64,000 nt of DNA from NCBI GenBank assembly GCA_032027165.1, contig JAVSMO010000001.1, positions 1,112,879 through 1,176,878 of the forward strand. Direction: 5' to 3'. A model generated the notes under the pieces. The model was given only the letters and a program-made list of their open reading frames with translations, ran no database searches and had not been told where the DNA came from. Below, one piece after another: positions 17,324 to 28,097 of the stretch (positions are counted from its first letter, which is position 1; each line of letters begins with the position of its first letter). The position numbers and the translations under genes are program-made. The stretch comes from Denitratisoma sp. GTDB lineage: Bacteria > Pseudomonadota > Gammaproteobacteria > Burkholderiales > Rhodocyclaceae.

Positions 17324-17351
17324 CGAAAGGGTGCTTTGCAGCACCCTTTCG
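17324..17351 (+). promoter_or_regulatory. Perfect 12-bp hairpin directly before lepA
   Basis: CGAAAGGGTGCT (17324-17335) and AGCACCCTTTCG (17340-17351) form a perfect 12-bp stem with a TTGC loop. The stem ends 6 bases before the lepA ATG (17358) and occupies the place of the Shine-Dalgarno sequence; I see no other one. Only TCTCTG follows, so it is not a typical terminator. It may control lepA translation or separate the degP and lepA messages. TAAAAT (17298-17303) upstream could be a -10. Confidence 0.65.
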
Positions 17352-17357
17352 TCTCTG

Positions 17358-19151
<1,794 letters not shown>

Positions 19152-19161
19152 GGATTTGATC

Positions 19162-19950
19162 TTGAACTTTGCTCTCATTCTTTTTCTGCTCACAGTTGCA
19201 ACCGGCGCCATCTGGCTACTTGACATATTGGTGATGAAGAAAAGGCGAGGGGCGGATGCCGGCGAGCCGTGGTGGGTGGAATACGGTGCCAGCTTCTTCC
19301 CGGTAATCCTTGTTGTATTCCTCCTGCGGTCCTTTCTGGTGGAGCCGTTCAAAATCCCCTCCGGCTCGATGATACCGACACTGCTGGTCGGCGATTTCAT
19401 ACTGGTAAACAAGTACACCTATGGTATTCGCCTGCCGGTCATCAACAAGAAGGTGTTTGATTTGAACACCCCGCAGCGTGGCGACGTGATGGTGTTCCGC
19501 TGGCCGGAGGACCCCTCCCTTGATTACATCAAGCGTGTGATCGGTTTGCCAGGCGACAAAGTGGCCTGGCAGAACAAGCGCCTGTCCATCAACGGCAAGG
19601 AGATCCCCCTCACCAAGCAATCCGATTACCTGCACCCTGACCGCCTTTACTATTCGTCCCAGTATCAGGAAAGGTTGGGCGAGGTCGATCATAGAATCAT
19701 TCTGGACAAGGATGCGCCAGCCTTCGTTACCCAGGTGCTGCAGTTTCCCGGCCGCGACAAATGCATCTACAATAGCGCCGGAGTGATTTGCGAGGTTCCC
19801 CCTGGACATTACTTTGTCATGGGTGATAATCGCGACGCCAGCAGCGACAGCCGGGTATGGGGATTCGTGCCGGATCAGAACATCGTCGGCAAGGCCTTCC
19901 TGATCTGGTTCAACTTTGGCGACCTGAAACGCATCGGCAGCTTCCATTGA
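19162..19950 (+). CDS. lepB: Signal peptidase I (LepB)
   Basis: LepB cleaves signal peptides from exported proteins at the inner membrane. Two membrane segments (about 1-21 and 44-61) precede the catalytic domain. The Ser-Lys dyad is S69 (PSGSM) and K124 (DYIKRVIGLPGD), and box E is GDNRDASSDSR. With the TTG start at 19162 the protein is 262 aa and starts MNFALILFLL, like other betaproteobacterial LepB proteins. The open frame extends back to an ATG at 19090, but that lies within lepA. TTG 19156 is a second possibility. Confidence 0.93.
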   Translation: MNFALILFLLTVATGAIWLLDILVMKKRRGADAGEPWWVEYGASFFPVILVVFLLRSFLVEPFKIPSGSMIPTLLVGDFILVNKYTYGIRLPVINKKVFDLNTPQRGDVMVFRWPEDPSLDYIKRVIGLPGDKVAWQNKRLSINGKEIPLTKQSDYLHPDRLYYSSQYQERLGEVDHRIILDKDAPAFVTQVLQFPGRDKCIYNSAGVICEVPPGHYFVMGDNRDASSDSRVWGFVPDQNIVGKAFLIWFNFGDLKRIGSFH

Positions 19951-19961
19951 AGGAGCACGGT

Positions 19962-20330
19962 ATGATTGAAAAGCAGCGGGGTTTGAGCCTGATAGGCCTG
20001 ATCATAGTCAGTGTCGTCTTGATTGGCGTTGCCGTCATCGGCATGAAGGTGGTGCCTTCGGTGATTGAGTACTTCACGATCATCAAGCACATCAAAACCA
20101 TCGCGAACAGCGGGGCCGCCACGGTGGCAGAGGTGCGGAGTGCCTATGATCGTCAGTCCACCGTAGATGAAACCCCCAGCATCACTGGCGCCGATCTGGA
20201 AGTGACCAAGGAAGGCAACCAGTTGGTCATCTCCTTCGAATACGCGAAGAAAATCCCGATTGCCGGCAACGTCAGCATCCTCATTGATTATGCGGGCAGC
20301 AGTTCCGGCAGCAAACGACCGATCGAGTAA
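19962..20330 (+). CDS. DUF4845 family protein with pseudopilin-like N-terminus
   Basis: A 122-aa protein of unknown function that sits between lepB and rnc in many betaproteobacteria. It begins MIEKQRGLSLIGLIIVSVVL, a short basic leader followed by a 20-residue hydrophobic helix; this resembles a class III (prepilin) signal, although the usual glutamate at position +5 is absent. The remaining ~90 residues are predicted to lie outside the membrane. AAGGAG lies just upstream of ATG 19962. It is cotranscribed with lepB and rnc by spacing. Confidence 0.8.
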   Translation: MIEKQRGLSLIGLIIVSVVLIGVAVIGMKVVPSVIEYFTIIKHIKTIANSGAATVAEVRSAYDRQSTVDETPSITGADLEVTKEGNQLVISFEYAKKIPIAGNVSILIDYAGSSSGSKRPIE

Positions 20331-20341
20331 GTCGCTGGTGA

Positions 20342-21013
20342 ATGAGCCTGCCATCCATTGAGCGTGCCATCGGCTACGTTTTCGTTAGCCGAGGCATACT
20401 GGATCAGGCGCTGACGCATCGCAGCTTTGCCGCGCAGCATAATGAGCGGCTGGAGTTTCTCGGCGATAGCGTTCTCAACTGCGTAATCGCACAAGCCTTG
20501 TATGAGCGTTTTGCGGGGGTGCGCGAAGGGGATCTGTCCCGCCTTCGCGCCAATCTGGTACGTCAGGAGACCTTGGCGGTAATCGCACAAAGGCTAGGCC
20601 TTGGCGAGCAATTGCGCCTCGGAGAAGGAGAACTGAAGAGCGGCGGGTTTCGCCGCCCCTCGATTCTTGCCGACGCGCTGGAGGCTGTCTTCGGCGCTGT
20701 CTTCGTCGATGGCGGTTTCGATCAGGCCCGGCACACGATTCTTCGCCTCTACGAACCCTCTCTCTCAAACCTAGACCCCCAACGTTCGGGCAAGGATGCC
20801 AAGACAACTCTGCAAGAGTTCCTGCAGGGACGCAGGCTGGCCTTGCCGCAGTACCAATTGCGCGCCACACGGGGCGAGGCCCATGCCCAGGAATTCGAAG
20901 TCGAGTGCCTGATACCCGAACTCGGCATATCCGCCACCGGACACGGTTCGAGCCGCCGTGCCGCCGAGCAGGAAGCCGCGAGGCGTGCGTTCGAACAGAT
21001 AGGTACGAAATGA
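20342..21013 (+). CDS. rnc: Ribonuclease III
   Basis: RNase III cuts double-stranded RNA, including rRNA precursors. The catalytic signature [11 protein letters not shown] contains D42, and the second metal-binding set is D111 and E114 ([13 protein letters not shown]). A C-terminal double-stranded RNA-binding domain (about 150-222) ends [18 protein letters not shown]. Length 223 aa is normal. It ends in an ATGA overlap with era, the classic rnc-era pair. RNase III could cut the intergenic hairpins noted in this window; that is inference. Confidence 0.97.
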   Translation: MSLPSIERAIGYVFVSRGILDQALTHRSFAAQHNERLEFLGDSVLNCVIAQALYERFAGVREGDLSRLRANLVRQETLAVIAQRLGLGEQLRLGEGELKSGGFRRPSILADALEAVFGAVFVDGGFDQARHTILRLYEPSLSNLDPQRSGKDAKTTLQEFLQGRRLALPQYQLRATRGEAHAQEFEVECLIPELGISATGHGSSRRAAEQEAARRAFEQIGTK

Positions 21014-21903
21014 ACGTATCGGACGGTTTTCGCTGCGGCCACATTGCCATCGTCGGCAGGCCGAACGTGGGCAAGTCGACATTGCTCAACCGTCTGGTTG
21101 GCCAAAAGCTCAGCATTGTGTCGCGCAAGGCGCAGACGACACGCCATCGCATTACTGGCGTGCTCACCCGGACCGGACAGCAATTCATTTTCGTCGATAC
21201 GCCCGGATTCCAGATCAGGCACAAAAATGCGCTGAATCGCCTGATGAACCGCGGCGTGTCGCAGGCGCTTCACGACGTCGACATCGTCCTGCTGGTGATC
21301 GAGGCGGGGCGCTTCACGGAAGACGACAAGCGCATCCTTGGGATGATTCCGGAGGGCAAGACGGTGCTGCTGGTGATCAACAAGATCGACCGTCTCGCCG
21401 ACAAAAAACGCTTGCTGCCCTTCATCGCGGAAATGGCCCGGACTTATCCCTTCGCCGAGATCGTTCCGGTGTGCGCCGCCAGCGGCATCGGCGGCGATGA
21501 ATTGCTCGATGCGGCAGCCCGCTACCTGCCCGAATCGGCACCGCTGTTCGGCGAGGACGACCTGACCGACCGCAGCGAACGCTTCCTGGCGGCCGAATTC
21601 CTGCGCGAAAAGCTGTTCCGCCGCCTGGGCGAGGAACTGCCCTACGGCATGACGGTGGAGATCGAGCGCTTCGAACTGGAAGGCGCGCTGCGGCGGATCC
21701 ATGCGGCCATCATCGTCGACAAGCCGGCGCACAAGGCGATCGTCATCGGCAGGGGCGGCGAGCAGTTGAAGGCCATCGCCAGCGACGCGCGGCGCGACCT
21801 AGAGAAACTGTTCGGCGGCAAGGTGTTCCTCGAGATCTGGGTCAAGGTCAAGGGCGGCTGGGCGGACGACGAGCGGGCGCTGAAAAGCCTGGGTTACGAA
21901 TGA
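21010..21903 (+). CDS. era: GTPase Era
   Basis: Era binds the 3' end of 16S rRNA and is needed for 30S assembly. G1 is GRPNVGKST (16-24), G3 is DTPGF and G4 is NKID; a C-terminal KH domain contains [13 protein letters not shown]. Length 297 aa is normal. ATG 21010 overlaps the rnc stop as ATGA, and the era stop overlaps recO the same way. The 3' half has clearly higher GC than rnc, marking the start of a GC-rich block that lasts to about 25.7 kb. Confidence 0.97.
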   Translation: MNVSDGFRCGHIAIVGRPNVGKSTLLNRLVGQKLSIVSRKAQTTRHRITGVLTRTGQQFIFVDTPGFQIRHKNALNRLMNRGVSQALHDVDIVLLVIEAGRFTEDDKRILGMIPEGKTVLLVINKIDRLADKKRLLPFIAEMARTYPFAEIVPVCAASGIGGDELLDAAARYLPESAPLFGEDDLTDRSERFLAAEFLREKLFRRLGEELPYGMTVEIERFELEGALRRIHAAIIVDKPAHKAIVIGRGGEQLKAIASDARRDLEKLFGGKVFLEIWVKVKGGWADDERALKSLGYE

Positions 21904-22628
21904 GCGGGTCCGGCAAGGGCAGGATGGATGGGCAGGCGGCCTACGTCCTGCATACCCATCCCTTCCGCGAGACCAGCCTGATCGTCGAGGCCTTCAGCCG
22001 GGATCACGGCCGGATCGCACTGGTGGCGCGCGGCGCGCGCCGGCCGCGCTCGGCGATGCGCGGGCTGCTGATGGCCTTCCAGCCGCTCGAACTAGGCTGG
22101 TTCGGCCAGGGCGAAATGCGCACCCTAGCCAAGGTCGAATGGATTGGCGGCCAACCGCTACTGCAGGCGCAGGCGCTGCTGCTTGGTTACTACATGAATG
22201 AATTGCTGCTCAAGCTGCTGCCGCGCGAAGATGCGCATCCGTCGCTGTTCCAGGCCTATGCCGAGGCGGTGCATGCCCTAGCGGTGGGCGAGCCGAGCCA
22301 AGCCTCGCTCAGGCGCTTCGAGAAAACGCTGCTGAAGGAGCTGGGCTACGGCCTGACGCTGGACCGCGAGGCGGACAGCGGCCGGCCGGTGGACCCGCAA
22401 AGGCACTACGCTTACGTCCTCGAGCGCGGGCCGGTGCCCCTGTCTGCCGAGGCGAGCGCAGCCGAATCGTTTTCCGGACGCGCGCTGCTGGCCATCGCGC
22501 GGGACGATTACAGCGAGGCCGAAACACTGGCGCAGTGCAAGCAGCTGATGCGCATGCTGTTACACCATTACCTCGGCGGCCAGCGACTGAGTTCGCGCCG
22601 CGTTTTCATGGAGCTGCAGGAATTGTGA
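21900..22628 (+). CDS. recO: DNA repair protein RecO
   Basis: RecO helps load RecA onto SSB-coated single-stranded DNA in the RecFOR pathway. The N-terminal OB-fold block [22 protein letters not shown] and the following [21 protein letters not shown] are family-typical; the middle [21 protein letters not shown] matches RecO too. Length 242 aa is normal. It overlaps era upstream and pdxJ downstream (GTGA), within a run of genes with no gaps. Confidence 0.95.
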   Translation: MSGSGKGRMDGQAAYVLHTHPFRETSLIVEAFSRDHGRIALVARGARRPRSAMRGLLMAFQPLELGWFGQGEMRTLAKVEWIGGQPLLQAQALLLGYYMNELLLKLLPREDAHPSLFQAYAEAVHALAVGEPSQASLRRFEKTLLKELGYGLTLDREADSGRPVDPQRHYAYVLERGPVPLSAEASAAESFSGRALLAIARDDYSEAETLAQCKQLMRMLLHHYLGGQRLSSRRVFMELQEL

Positions 22629-23350
22629 TTGAACTCGGCGTCAATATCGACCACGTGGCGACGCTGCGCCAGGCGCGCGGCACCTCCTATCCCGACCCCG
22701 TCCGCGCGGCGCTGCTGGCCGAGGGGAGCGGGGCGGACCTCATCACCCTGCACCTGCGCGAGGACCGCCGGCATATCCAGGATCACGACGTCGAGATCCT
22801 GCGTGGCAGGTTGAAAACGCGCATGAATCTGGAGGCGGCCGTTACCGACGAGATGGTGGCCTTCGCTCTGCGCATCCGTCCACACGACGTCTGCTTCGTG
22901 CCGGAGCGGCGGCAGGAGCTCACCACCGAAGGCGGCCTCGACGTGATCGGCGGCTTCGAGCGCGTGCGCGCCGCCTGCCGCGCCGCCACCGAGGCCGGCA
23001 TCCGTGTTTCGCTCTTCATCGATGCCGAGGCGCGCCAGATCGACGCCGCCCGGGAATGCGGCGTGCCGGCCATCGAGATCCACACCGGCCGCTACGCCGA
23101 GGCCGTAGCGCCGGCGGAAATCCGCGAGGAACTCGAGCGCGTCGCCGAGGCGGCGCGCTACGCCTACAAGCTCGGCTTCAAGGTGAATGCCGGCCACGGC
23201 CTGCATTACGAGAACGTCAAGCCGATGGCGGCCATCCCCGAGATCGTCGAACTCAACATCGGCCATGCCATCGTCGCCGAGGCCATCTTCTGCGGCTGGC
23301 AGGAGGCGGTGCGCCGCATGAAGCAGCTGATGCTGGAGGCACGGCGGTGA
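22625..23350 (+). CDS. pdxJ: Pyridoxine 5'-phosphate synthase (PdxJ)
   Basis: PdxJ makes pyridoxine 5'-phosphate, the B6 vitamer, from 1-deoxyxylulose 5-phosphate and 3-amino-2-oxopropyl phosphate. The start [18 protein letters not shown] and the blocks [14 protein letters not shown] and [12 protein letters not shown] are diagnostic of this TIM-barrel enzyme. The start is GTG 22625, overlapping the recO stop as GTGA; the frame runs further up to 22535, but that part lies in recO. Length 241 aa is normal. The pdxJ-acpS order matches E. coli. Confidence 0.96.
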   Translation: MIELGVNIDHVATLRQARGTSYPDPVRAALLAEGSGADLITLHLREDRRHIQDHDVEILRGRLKTRMNLEAAVTDEMVAFALRIRPHDVCFVPERRQELTTEGGLDVIGGFERVRAACRAATEAGIRVSLFIDAEARQIDAARECGVPAIEIHTGRYAEAVAPAEIREELERVAEAARYAYKLGFKVNAGHGLHYENVKPMAAIPEIVELNIGHAIVAEAIFCGWQEAVRRMKQLMLEARR

Positions 23351-23733
23351 TCCACGGCGTCGGCACCGATATCGTCGCCATCGCGCGCATCGAGCAGATG
23401 CTGGCCGAGCACGGCGAACGCACCGCCGCCAAGCTGCTGGCGGCCGCCGAGATGGACCGCTATCGCCAGGCGTCCCGGCCGGCCGCCTTCCTGGCCAAGC
23501 GTTTCGCCGCCAAGGAGGCGCTCGGCAAGGCCCTCGGCCTCGGCCTGCGCGATCCGGCGACGCTGCACAACATCGCGGTGCAGAGCGACGGCATCGGCCG
23601 CCCCAGCTTTGAGTACGCGCCGCCGCTCGCCGACTGGATGCTGTCAAGGCGGCTACGGGCCCATCTCAGCCTGAGTGACGAATCCGACACCGCCATCGCC
23701 TTCGTCGTCGTGGAAAAGGAAGACACGCCATGA
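23347..23733 (+). CDS. acpS: Holo-ACP synthase (AcpS)
   Basis: AcpS transfers 4'-phosphopantetheine from CoA to the serine of ACP. The metal-binding residues D8 (VGTDIVAI) and E57 ([13 protein letters not shown]) are present. The start is GTG 23347 in a GTGA overlap with pdxJ. Length 128 aa is normal. The substrate, AcpP, is encoded at 9.36 kb. The stop overlaps nagZ. Confidence 0.95.
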   Translation: MIHGVGTDIVAIARIEQMLAEHGERTAAKLLAAAEMDRYRQASRPAAFLAKRFAAKEALGKALGLGLRDPATLHNIAVQSDGIGRPSFEYAPPLADWMLSRRLRAHLSLSDESDTAIAFVVVEKEDTP

Positions 23734-24764
23734 CCGCTTCCCTGCCGCTCGGCCCGCTGATGCTCGACCTGGCGGGGCCGCGCCTCACTGATGAAGAACG
23801 CGAGCTCCTGCAGCATCCGCTGGTCGGCGGCGTCATCCTGTTCAAACGCAATTTCGAGTCGCTCGCCGTATTACAGGAACTGACTTTCGAGATTCACACG
23901 CTGCGAGAGCCACCGCTGCTGATCGCCATCGACCACGAGGGTGGGCGCGTGCAGCGCTTCCGCCACGGCTTCACCGTGCTGCCGCCGATGCGCGCGCTGG
24001 GCGCGCTGTGGGACAGCGACCCCGCCCATGCCCTCGAGACGGCCGAGGCAGCCGGCTACGTGCTGGCCGCCGAGCTGCGCGCCTGCGGCATCGACCTCAG
24101 CTTCACGCCTGTGCTCGACCTCGACCACGGCACCAGCGAGATCATCGGCAATCGCGCCTTCCATCACGATCCCGCCGCGGTGACGGCGCTCGCCGGCGCT
24201 CTCATCGCCGGCTTGCGCCGCGCCGGCATGGCCAATGTCGGCAAGCATTTCCCCGGCCACGGCTTCGTCGCCGCCGATTCCCACGTGGCGATCCCGGTCG
24301 ACACGCGGCCGGTGCAGGCGCTGTATCCGGACCTTGCACCTTACCGCGCCCACCGCAAGATGGATCTCGCCGCCGTCATGCCGGCGCACGTCATCTACGA
24401 AGACCTCGATCCCAGCCCGGCCGGTTTTTCCTCCTACTGGCTGCGCTATGTGCTGCGCGGCGAACTCGGCTTCGACGGCGTGATCTTCAGCGACGATCTG
24501 TCGATGGAGGGCGCCAGCGTCGCTGGCGGCTTCGTCGACCGCGCCGATGCCGCCCTCGCCGCCGGCTGTGACATGGTGCTGGTGTGCAACAACCCGGACG
24601 CGGCGCGGCGGCTGCTGCGCGAGTGGCGGCCGCAGCACGACCCCGTCTCCGCGCGACGGCTGGAGGAGCTGCTTCCTGCCACGCCGGCGCCTTCCCTTGT
24701 GGCCCAGCAGAGCGAGCCCGCCTACCGGCAGGCGCTGGCGATGCTCGAGGCGGTCAAGGAGTAG
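23730..24764 (+). CDS. nagZ: Beta-N-acetylhexosaminidase (NagZ)
   Basis: NagZ removes N-acetylglucosamine from cytoplasmic anhydro-muropeptides in cell-wall recycling. It is a glycoside hydrolase family 3 protein with KHFPGHG (172-178, catalytic His) and the nucleophile D255 in FSDDLSM. There is no signal peptide, as expected for a cytoplasmic enzyme. Length 344 aa is normal. It overlaps acpS as ATGA and lies 3 bases before the uracil-DNA glycosylase gene. Third-position GC is very high throughout. Confidence 0.95.
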   Translation: MTASLPLGPLMLDLAGPRLTDEERELLQHPLVGGVILFKRNFESLAVLQELTFEIHTLREPPLLIAIDHEGGRVQRFRHGFTVLPPMRALGALWDSDPAHALETAEAAGYVLAAELRACGIDLSFTPVLDLDHGTSEIIGNRAFHHDPAAVTALAGALIAGLRRAGMANVGKHFPGHGFVAADSHVAIPVDTRPVQALYPDLAPYRAHRKMDLAAVMPAHVIYEDLDPSPAGFSSYWLRYVLRGELGFDGVIFSDDLSMEGASVAGGFVDRADAALAAGCDMVLVCNNPDAARRLLREWRPQHDPVSARRLEELLPATPAPSLVAQQSEPAYRQALAMLEAVKE

Positions 24765-24767
24765 GGC

Positions 24768-25409
24768 ATGGTGGCGACCGCGACGACGCTGCTCGAATGC
24801 CGTGCCTGCCCGCGTCTGGCGGGCTTCCTCGCGGATTGCCGCCGCGCCCAGCCCGGCTATTTCGCACGGCCGGTGCCGCCGTTCGGCGACCCGAAAGCAA
24901 GCCTGCTCATCGTCGGCCTGGCGCCGGGCTACAACGGCGCCAACCGCACCGGGCGACCCTTCACCGGCGATTACGCCGGCGTGCTGCTGTATTCCACCCT
25001 GCATCGCTTCGGCTTCGCCAACCGTCCGCAGTCCATCTCGGCAGACGACGGCCTGCAGCTCGCCGGCTGCCGCATCACCAACGCCGTGAAGTGCGTGCCG
25101 CCGGAGAACAAGCCGGAAACGGACGAGATCAGGACCTGCAATCGCTATCTGGCCGCCGAACTGGCCGCCTCACCGCAGGCGCGTGTCGTCCTGGCGCTGG
25201 GCCTGGTGGCGCACAACGCCGTGCTGCAGGCGCTGACTTTGAAGCGCAGCGCCTGCAAGTTCGCCCACGGCGCCCGTCACGTCCTGCCGGACGGTCGCAT
25301 CCTGCACGACAGCTATCACTGCAGTCGCTACAACACGCAGACCGGTCGGCTGACCGAACCGGCCTTTCACGCCGTCTTCGAATCCATTCGCTCAGATCTG
25401 AAGCGCTGA
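24768..25409 (+). CDS. Family 5 uracil-DNA glycosylase (UDGb-like)
   Basis: A 213-aa DNA repair enzyme that should excise uracil and other deaminated bases. Four cysteines placed to bind a 4Fe-4S cluster are C11, C14, C109 (KCVPP) and C124. The motif GLAPGYNGANRTGRPFTGD (50-68) is the family 5 (UDGb) version, distinct from family 4 (GEAPG). A later HDSYHCSRYNTQTGRLT block matches the family's second motif. It sits next to uvrC, so it may share expression with another repair gene. Exact base specificity cannot be read. Confidence 0.88.
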   Translation: MVATATTLLECRACPRLAGFLADCRRAQPGYFARPVPPFGDPKASLLIVGLAPGYNGANRTGRPFTGDYAGVLLYSTLHRFGFANRPQSISADDGLQLAGCRITNAVKCVPPENKPETDEIRTCNRYLAAELAASPQARVVLALGLVAHNAVLQALTLKRSACKFAHGARHVLPDGRILHDSYHCSRYNTQTGRLTEPAFHAVFESIRSDLKR

Positions 25410-25410
25410 C

Positions 25411-27207
25411 ATGTTCGACAGCAAGACCCTGATCCGTTCCCTGCCCGAGGAACCCGGGGTCTACCGCATGCTCGACGCCGAGGGCCGCGTGCTCTACGTC
25501 GGCAAGGCCAAAGCCCTCAAGAAGCGCGTCGCCTCCTACTTCCAGAAGACCAACCTGAGCCCGCGCATCCGGCTCATGGTCGGGCAGGTGGCCAGCGTCG
25601 AGGTGACCGCCACCCGTTCCGAAGCCGAGGCGCTGATCCTCGAGAACAACCTTATCAAGAGCCTGTCGCCGAAGTTCAACATCCTCTTCCGTGACGACAA
25701 GTCCTATCCATATATAGAACTGTCGGCCGATGCCTGCCCGCGCATCGCCTTCCACCGCGGCGCCTTCGACAAGGGTGCGCGCTACTTCGGGCCGTTTCCG
25801 CATGCCCAGGCCGTGCGCGAGAGCATCCACCTTTTGCAGCGCATCTTTCTTTTGCGCACCTGTGAGAATTCGGTATACCAGAACCGGTCGCGCCCCTGCC
25901 TGCTGCACCAGATCCGTCGCTGCAGCGCACCCTGCGTTGGGCTGATTTCCCAATCCGATTATGCAGCGGACGTGCGCCTGGCCGAGATGTTCCTCAAGGG
26001 CCGGCACGGCGAAGTCATCGATCGCCTGACCGAGGCCATGCAGGTTGAGGCGGATCGGCTGCAATTCGAAAAGGCGGCAGCGCTGCGCGACCAGATTCGG
26101 TCCCTGCAAAATGTGCTGCATCGGCAATATGCCGAGAGCGCACGTGAGGAGGACGTCGATATCGTCGCTGCCGTAGCCGAGCGCGGCATGCTGGTCATCA
26201 ATCACGCCATGGTGAGGGGCGGGCGGCATCTCGGCGACAAGGCGCACTTCCCGCTAAATGCCCAGGAGTGCTCTCCCGAGGAGGGCTTGCTGGCCTTCCT
26301 TGAGCAGCATTACGCGGATCACCCTGCACCGCCGCGCATTCTGCTCAATCTGGAGGCGCCGGAAGACCGCGAGGCGATGTTCGCAGAGGCGGCAGGTCAT
26401 GCGGTTTCCCTGCAGCGTCCCCGCAACGAGATGGAACGCGCCTGGCTGGCCGTCGCGGAGCGTAATGCCCGCCTCGCCATCGAAGCGCAGGCCACGCAAC
26501 AATTCAATGTTGAAGGACGTCTGGAACGGCTGCGCGATGCGCTCGGTGGCACGGAGGCGCTGCGGCGCATCGAGTGCTTCGACATCAGCCACACCATGGG
26601 GGAGGCGACAGTCGCTTCCTGCGTGGTGTGCGTCGACGGCGCCATGAAGAAGGGTGAATACCGGCGCTATAACATCGCGGGGATCACGCCCGGCGACGAC
26701 TATGCGGCGATGCGCCAGGCGTTGGCGCGCCGCTACGAAAAAGTTGCAGCGGGGGAGGGGGTCCGCCCCGACCTGATCCTGATCGATGGCGGCAAGGGGC
26801 AGGTGGGTGCCGCGCGCGAAGTCCTGTCGGAGCTGGGGCTGGCCGACTTGCCCGCCATCGGTGTGGCGAAAGGTGAAGAGCGCAAACCCGGACTGGAAAC
26901 CCTGCTGCTGCCGGATACCGAGTTGCCACTCAACTTGCCGGCAAACGATCCGGCCTTGCATCTCATCCAGCAAATTCGCGACGAAGCGCACCGGTTTGCG
27001 ATTGCGGGTCATCGCGCACGCCGCGCCAAAGTGCGAATTCGCTCAAGCCTTGAGAATATTCCCGGGGTCGGCCCTGCCAAGCGCAAGCGACTGCTGGCGC
27101 AGTTCGGTGGCTTGCAGGGCGTAAGGTCGGCTACGGTCGAAGACTTGTGTCGGGTGGATGGTATCAGCCGCAAACTGGCCGAAGCGATTTACAATCAGCT
27201 GCACTGA
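25411..27207 (+). CDS. uvrC: Excinuclease ABC subunit C (UvrC)
   Basis: UvrC makes both incisions in nucleotide excision repair. Domains in order: GIY-YIG endonuclease (about 10-95, with GVYRMLDAEGRVLYVGKA), UVR motif (about 200-235), RNase H-like nuclease (about 375-530, with CFDISHTMGE and LILIDGGKGQ) and C-terminal helix-hairpin-helix (IPGVGPAKRKRLL). Length 598 aa is normal. It begins 2 bases after the UDG stop. GC content drops inside this gene at about 25.7 kb. pgsA follows after 18 bases; the uvrC-pgsA pairing is also seen in E. coli. Confidence 0.97.
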   Translation: MFDSKTLIRSLPEEPGVYRMLDAEGRVLYVGKAKALKKRVASYFQKTNLSPRIRLMVGQVASVEVTATRSEAEALILENNLIKSLSPKFNILFRDDKSYPYIELSADACPRIAFHRGAFDKGARYFGPFPHAQAVRESIHLLQRIFLLRTCENSVYQNRSRPCLLHQIRRCSAPCVGLISQSDYAADVRLAEMFLKGRHGEVIDRLTEAMQVEADRLQFEKAAALRDQIRSLQNVLHRQYAESAREEDVDIVAAVAERGMLVINHAMVRGGRHLGDKAHFPLNAQECSPEEGLLAFLEQHYADHPAPPRILLNLEAPEDREAMFAEAAGHAVSLQRPRNEMERAWLAVAERNARLAIEAQATQQFNVEGRLERLRDALGGTEALRRIECFDISHTMGEATVASCVVCVDGAMKKGEYRRYNIAGITPGDDYAAMRQALARRYEKVAAGEGVRPDLILIDGGKGQVGAAREVLSELGLADLPAIGVAKGEERKPGLETLLLPDTELPLNLPANDPALHLIQQIRDEAHRFAIAGHRARRAKVRIRSSLENIPGVGPAKRKRLLAQFGGLQGVRSATVEDLCRVDGISRKLAEAIYNQLH

Positions 27208-27225
27208 CCGCGAAGAGAACGGACG

Positions 27226-27795
27226 ATGCCACTCAACATTCCCAACCTGCTGACCTGGGGCCGCATCCTCCTGATTCCGCTTTTCGTCGGTGTTTTCTAC
27301 ATTCATCACGATTGGCTGGCGCCGCAGGAGCAAAACCTGGCGGCGACGGCCATTTTCATCGTGGCGGCTCTGACCGATTGGCTAGATGGCTATCTGGCGC
27401 GCACCTTGAAGCAGACTTCAGCGTTCGGTGCGTTCCTTGATCCTGTGGCGGACAAACTAATGGTAGCGGCGGCCCTGATCATGCTGGTCCAATTGGACCG
27501 TGCGGATACAATCGTTGCTTTCATCATCATTGGCCGGGAAATCACCATTTCCGCGTTACGCGAGTGGATGGCCAAAATCGGCGCCTCCCGAAGTGTCGCA
27601 GTATCCTTCCTGGGCAAGGTGAAAACAGCCAGCCAGATGGTCGCCATTCCAATGCTGCTCTATCACGATCCTTTGTCGCTATTCGATCCGCAGCGCGTTG
27701 GAACGTGGCTGATTTATCTTGCAGCCGTACTCACTTTGTGGTCGATGATTTATTACATGCGAATGGCGTGGCCGCACATCGTGGAAAGGGCGTAA
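27226..27795 (+). CDS. pgsA: CDP-diacylglycerol-glycerol-3-phosphate 3-phosphatidyltransferase (PgsA)
   Basis: PgsA makes phosphatidylglycerol phosphate, the committed step to phosphatidylglycerol and cardiolipin. The CDP-alcohol phosphotransferase motif runs from D51 to D76 (DWLDGYLAR, then GAFLDPVADK). Four or five membrane segments are visible. Length 189 aa is normal. Its substrate comes from CdsA, encoded at 57 kb. Three tRNA genes follow under their own promoter. Confidence 0.96.
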   Translation: MPLNIPNLLTWGRILLIPLFVGVFYIHHDWLAPQEQNLAATAIFIVAALTDWLDGYLARTLKQTSAFGAFLDPVADKLMVAAALIMLVQLDRADTIVAFIIIGREITISALREWMAKIGASRSVAVSFLGKVKTASQMVAIPMLLYHDPLSLFDPQRVGTWLIYLAAVLTLWSMIYYMRMAWPHIVERA

Positions 27796-27812
27796 GGATA
27801 GGGCAGGGAAGC

Positions 27813-27840
27813 TTGACACTCCAGGCAGCGCCGCTATAAT
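27813..27840 (+). promoter_or_regulatory. Near-consensus sigma-70 promoter of the tRNA cluster
   Basis: TTGACA (27813-27818) and TATAAT (27835-27840) are both perfect hexamers with a 16-base spacer. Transcription would start at about 27847, roughly 7 bases before tRNA-Gly. The sequence after the -10 is GC-rich (GCTCGCC), the discriminator type linked with stringent control of stable RNA genes. Confidence 0.85.
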
Positions 27841-27853
27841 GCTCGCCTGTTCC

Positions 27854-27929
27854 GCGGGAATAGCTCAGTTGGTAGAGCGCAACCTTGCCAAGGTTGAGGT
27901 CGGGAGTTCGAGACTCCTTTCCCGCTCCA
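27854..27929 (+). tRNA. tRNA-Gly (GCC)
   Basis: A 76-base cloverleaf: acceptor GCGGGAA pairs with TTCCCGC, the D arm is GCTC..GAGC, the anticodon stem CAACC/GGTTG encloses TTGCCAA with anticodon GCC at 27887-27889, and the T loop is TTCGAGA. The CCA end is encoded. First gene of a three-tRNA cluster. Confidence 0.97.
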
Positions 27930-27936
27930 GATTTCC

Positions 27937-27970
27937 GGGGAAAGCGTAGCCAACTGCGTTTTCCCCTTTT
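27937..27970 (+). terminator. Terminator-like hairpin between tRNA-Gly and tRNA-Cys
   Basis: GGGGAAA (27937-27943) pairs with TTTCCCC (27960-27966), and TTTT follows directly (27967-27970). It may end part of the transcription after tRNA-Gly, giving less Cys and Leu tRNA, or act as a processing signal. The T-run is short. Confidence 0.45.
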
Positions 27971-27996
27971 AGCTTCATCAAGCCCGGATATTCCGC

Positions 27997-28070
27997 GGCG
28001 GGGTAGCAAAGTGGTTATGCAGCGGCCTGCAAAGCCGTCTACGCCGGTTCGATTCCGACCCCCGCCTCCA
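27997..28070 (+). tRNA. tRNA-Cys (GCA)
   Basis: A 74-base cloverleaf: acceptor GGCGGGG pairs with CCCCGCC, anticodon GCA at 28029-28031 in the loop CTGCAAA, T loop TTCGATT, discriminator base T (as expected for cysteine) and encoded CCA. Confidence 0.97.
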
Positions 28071-28097
28071 ATCCTTTACGGTTTCGTTCCTTTCCTC

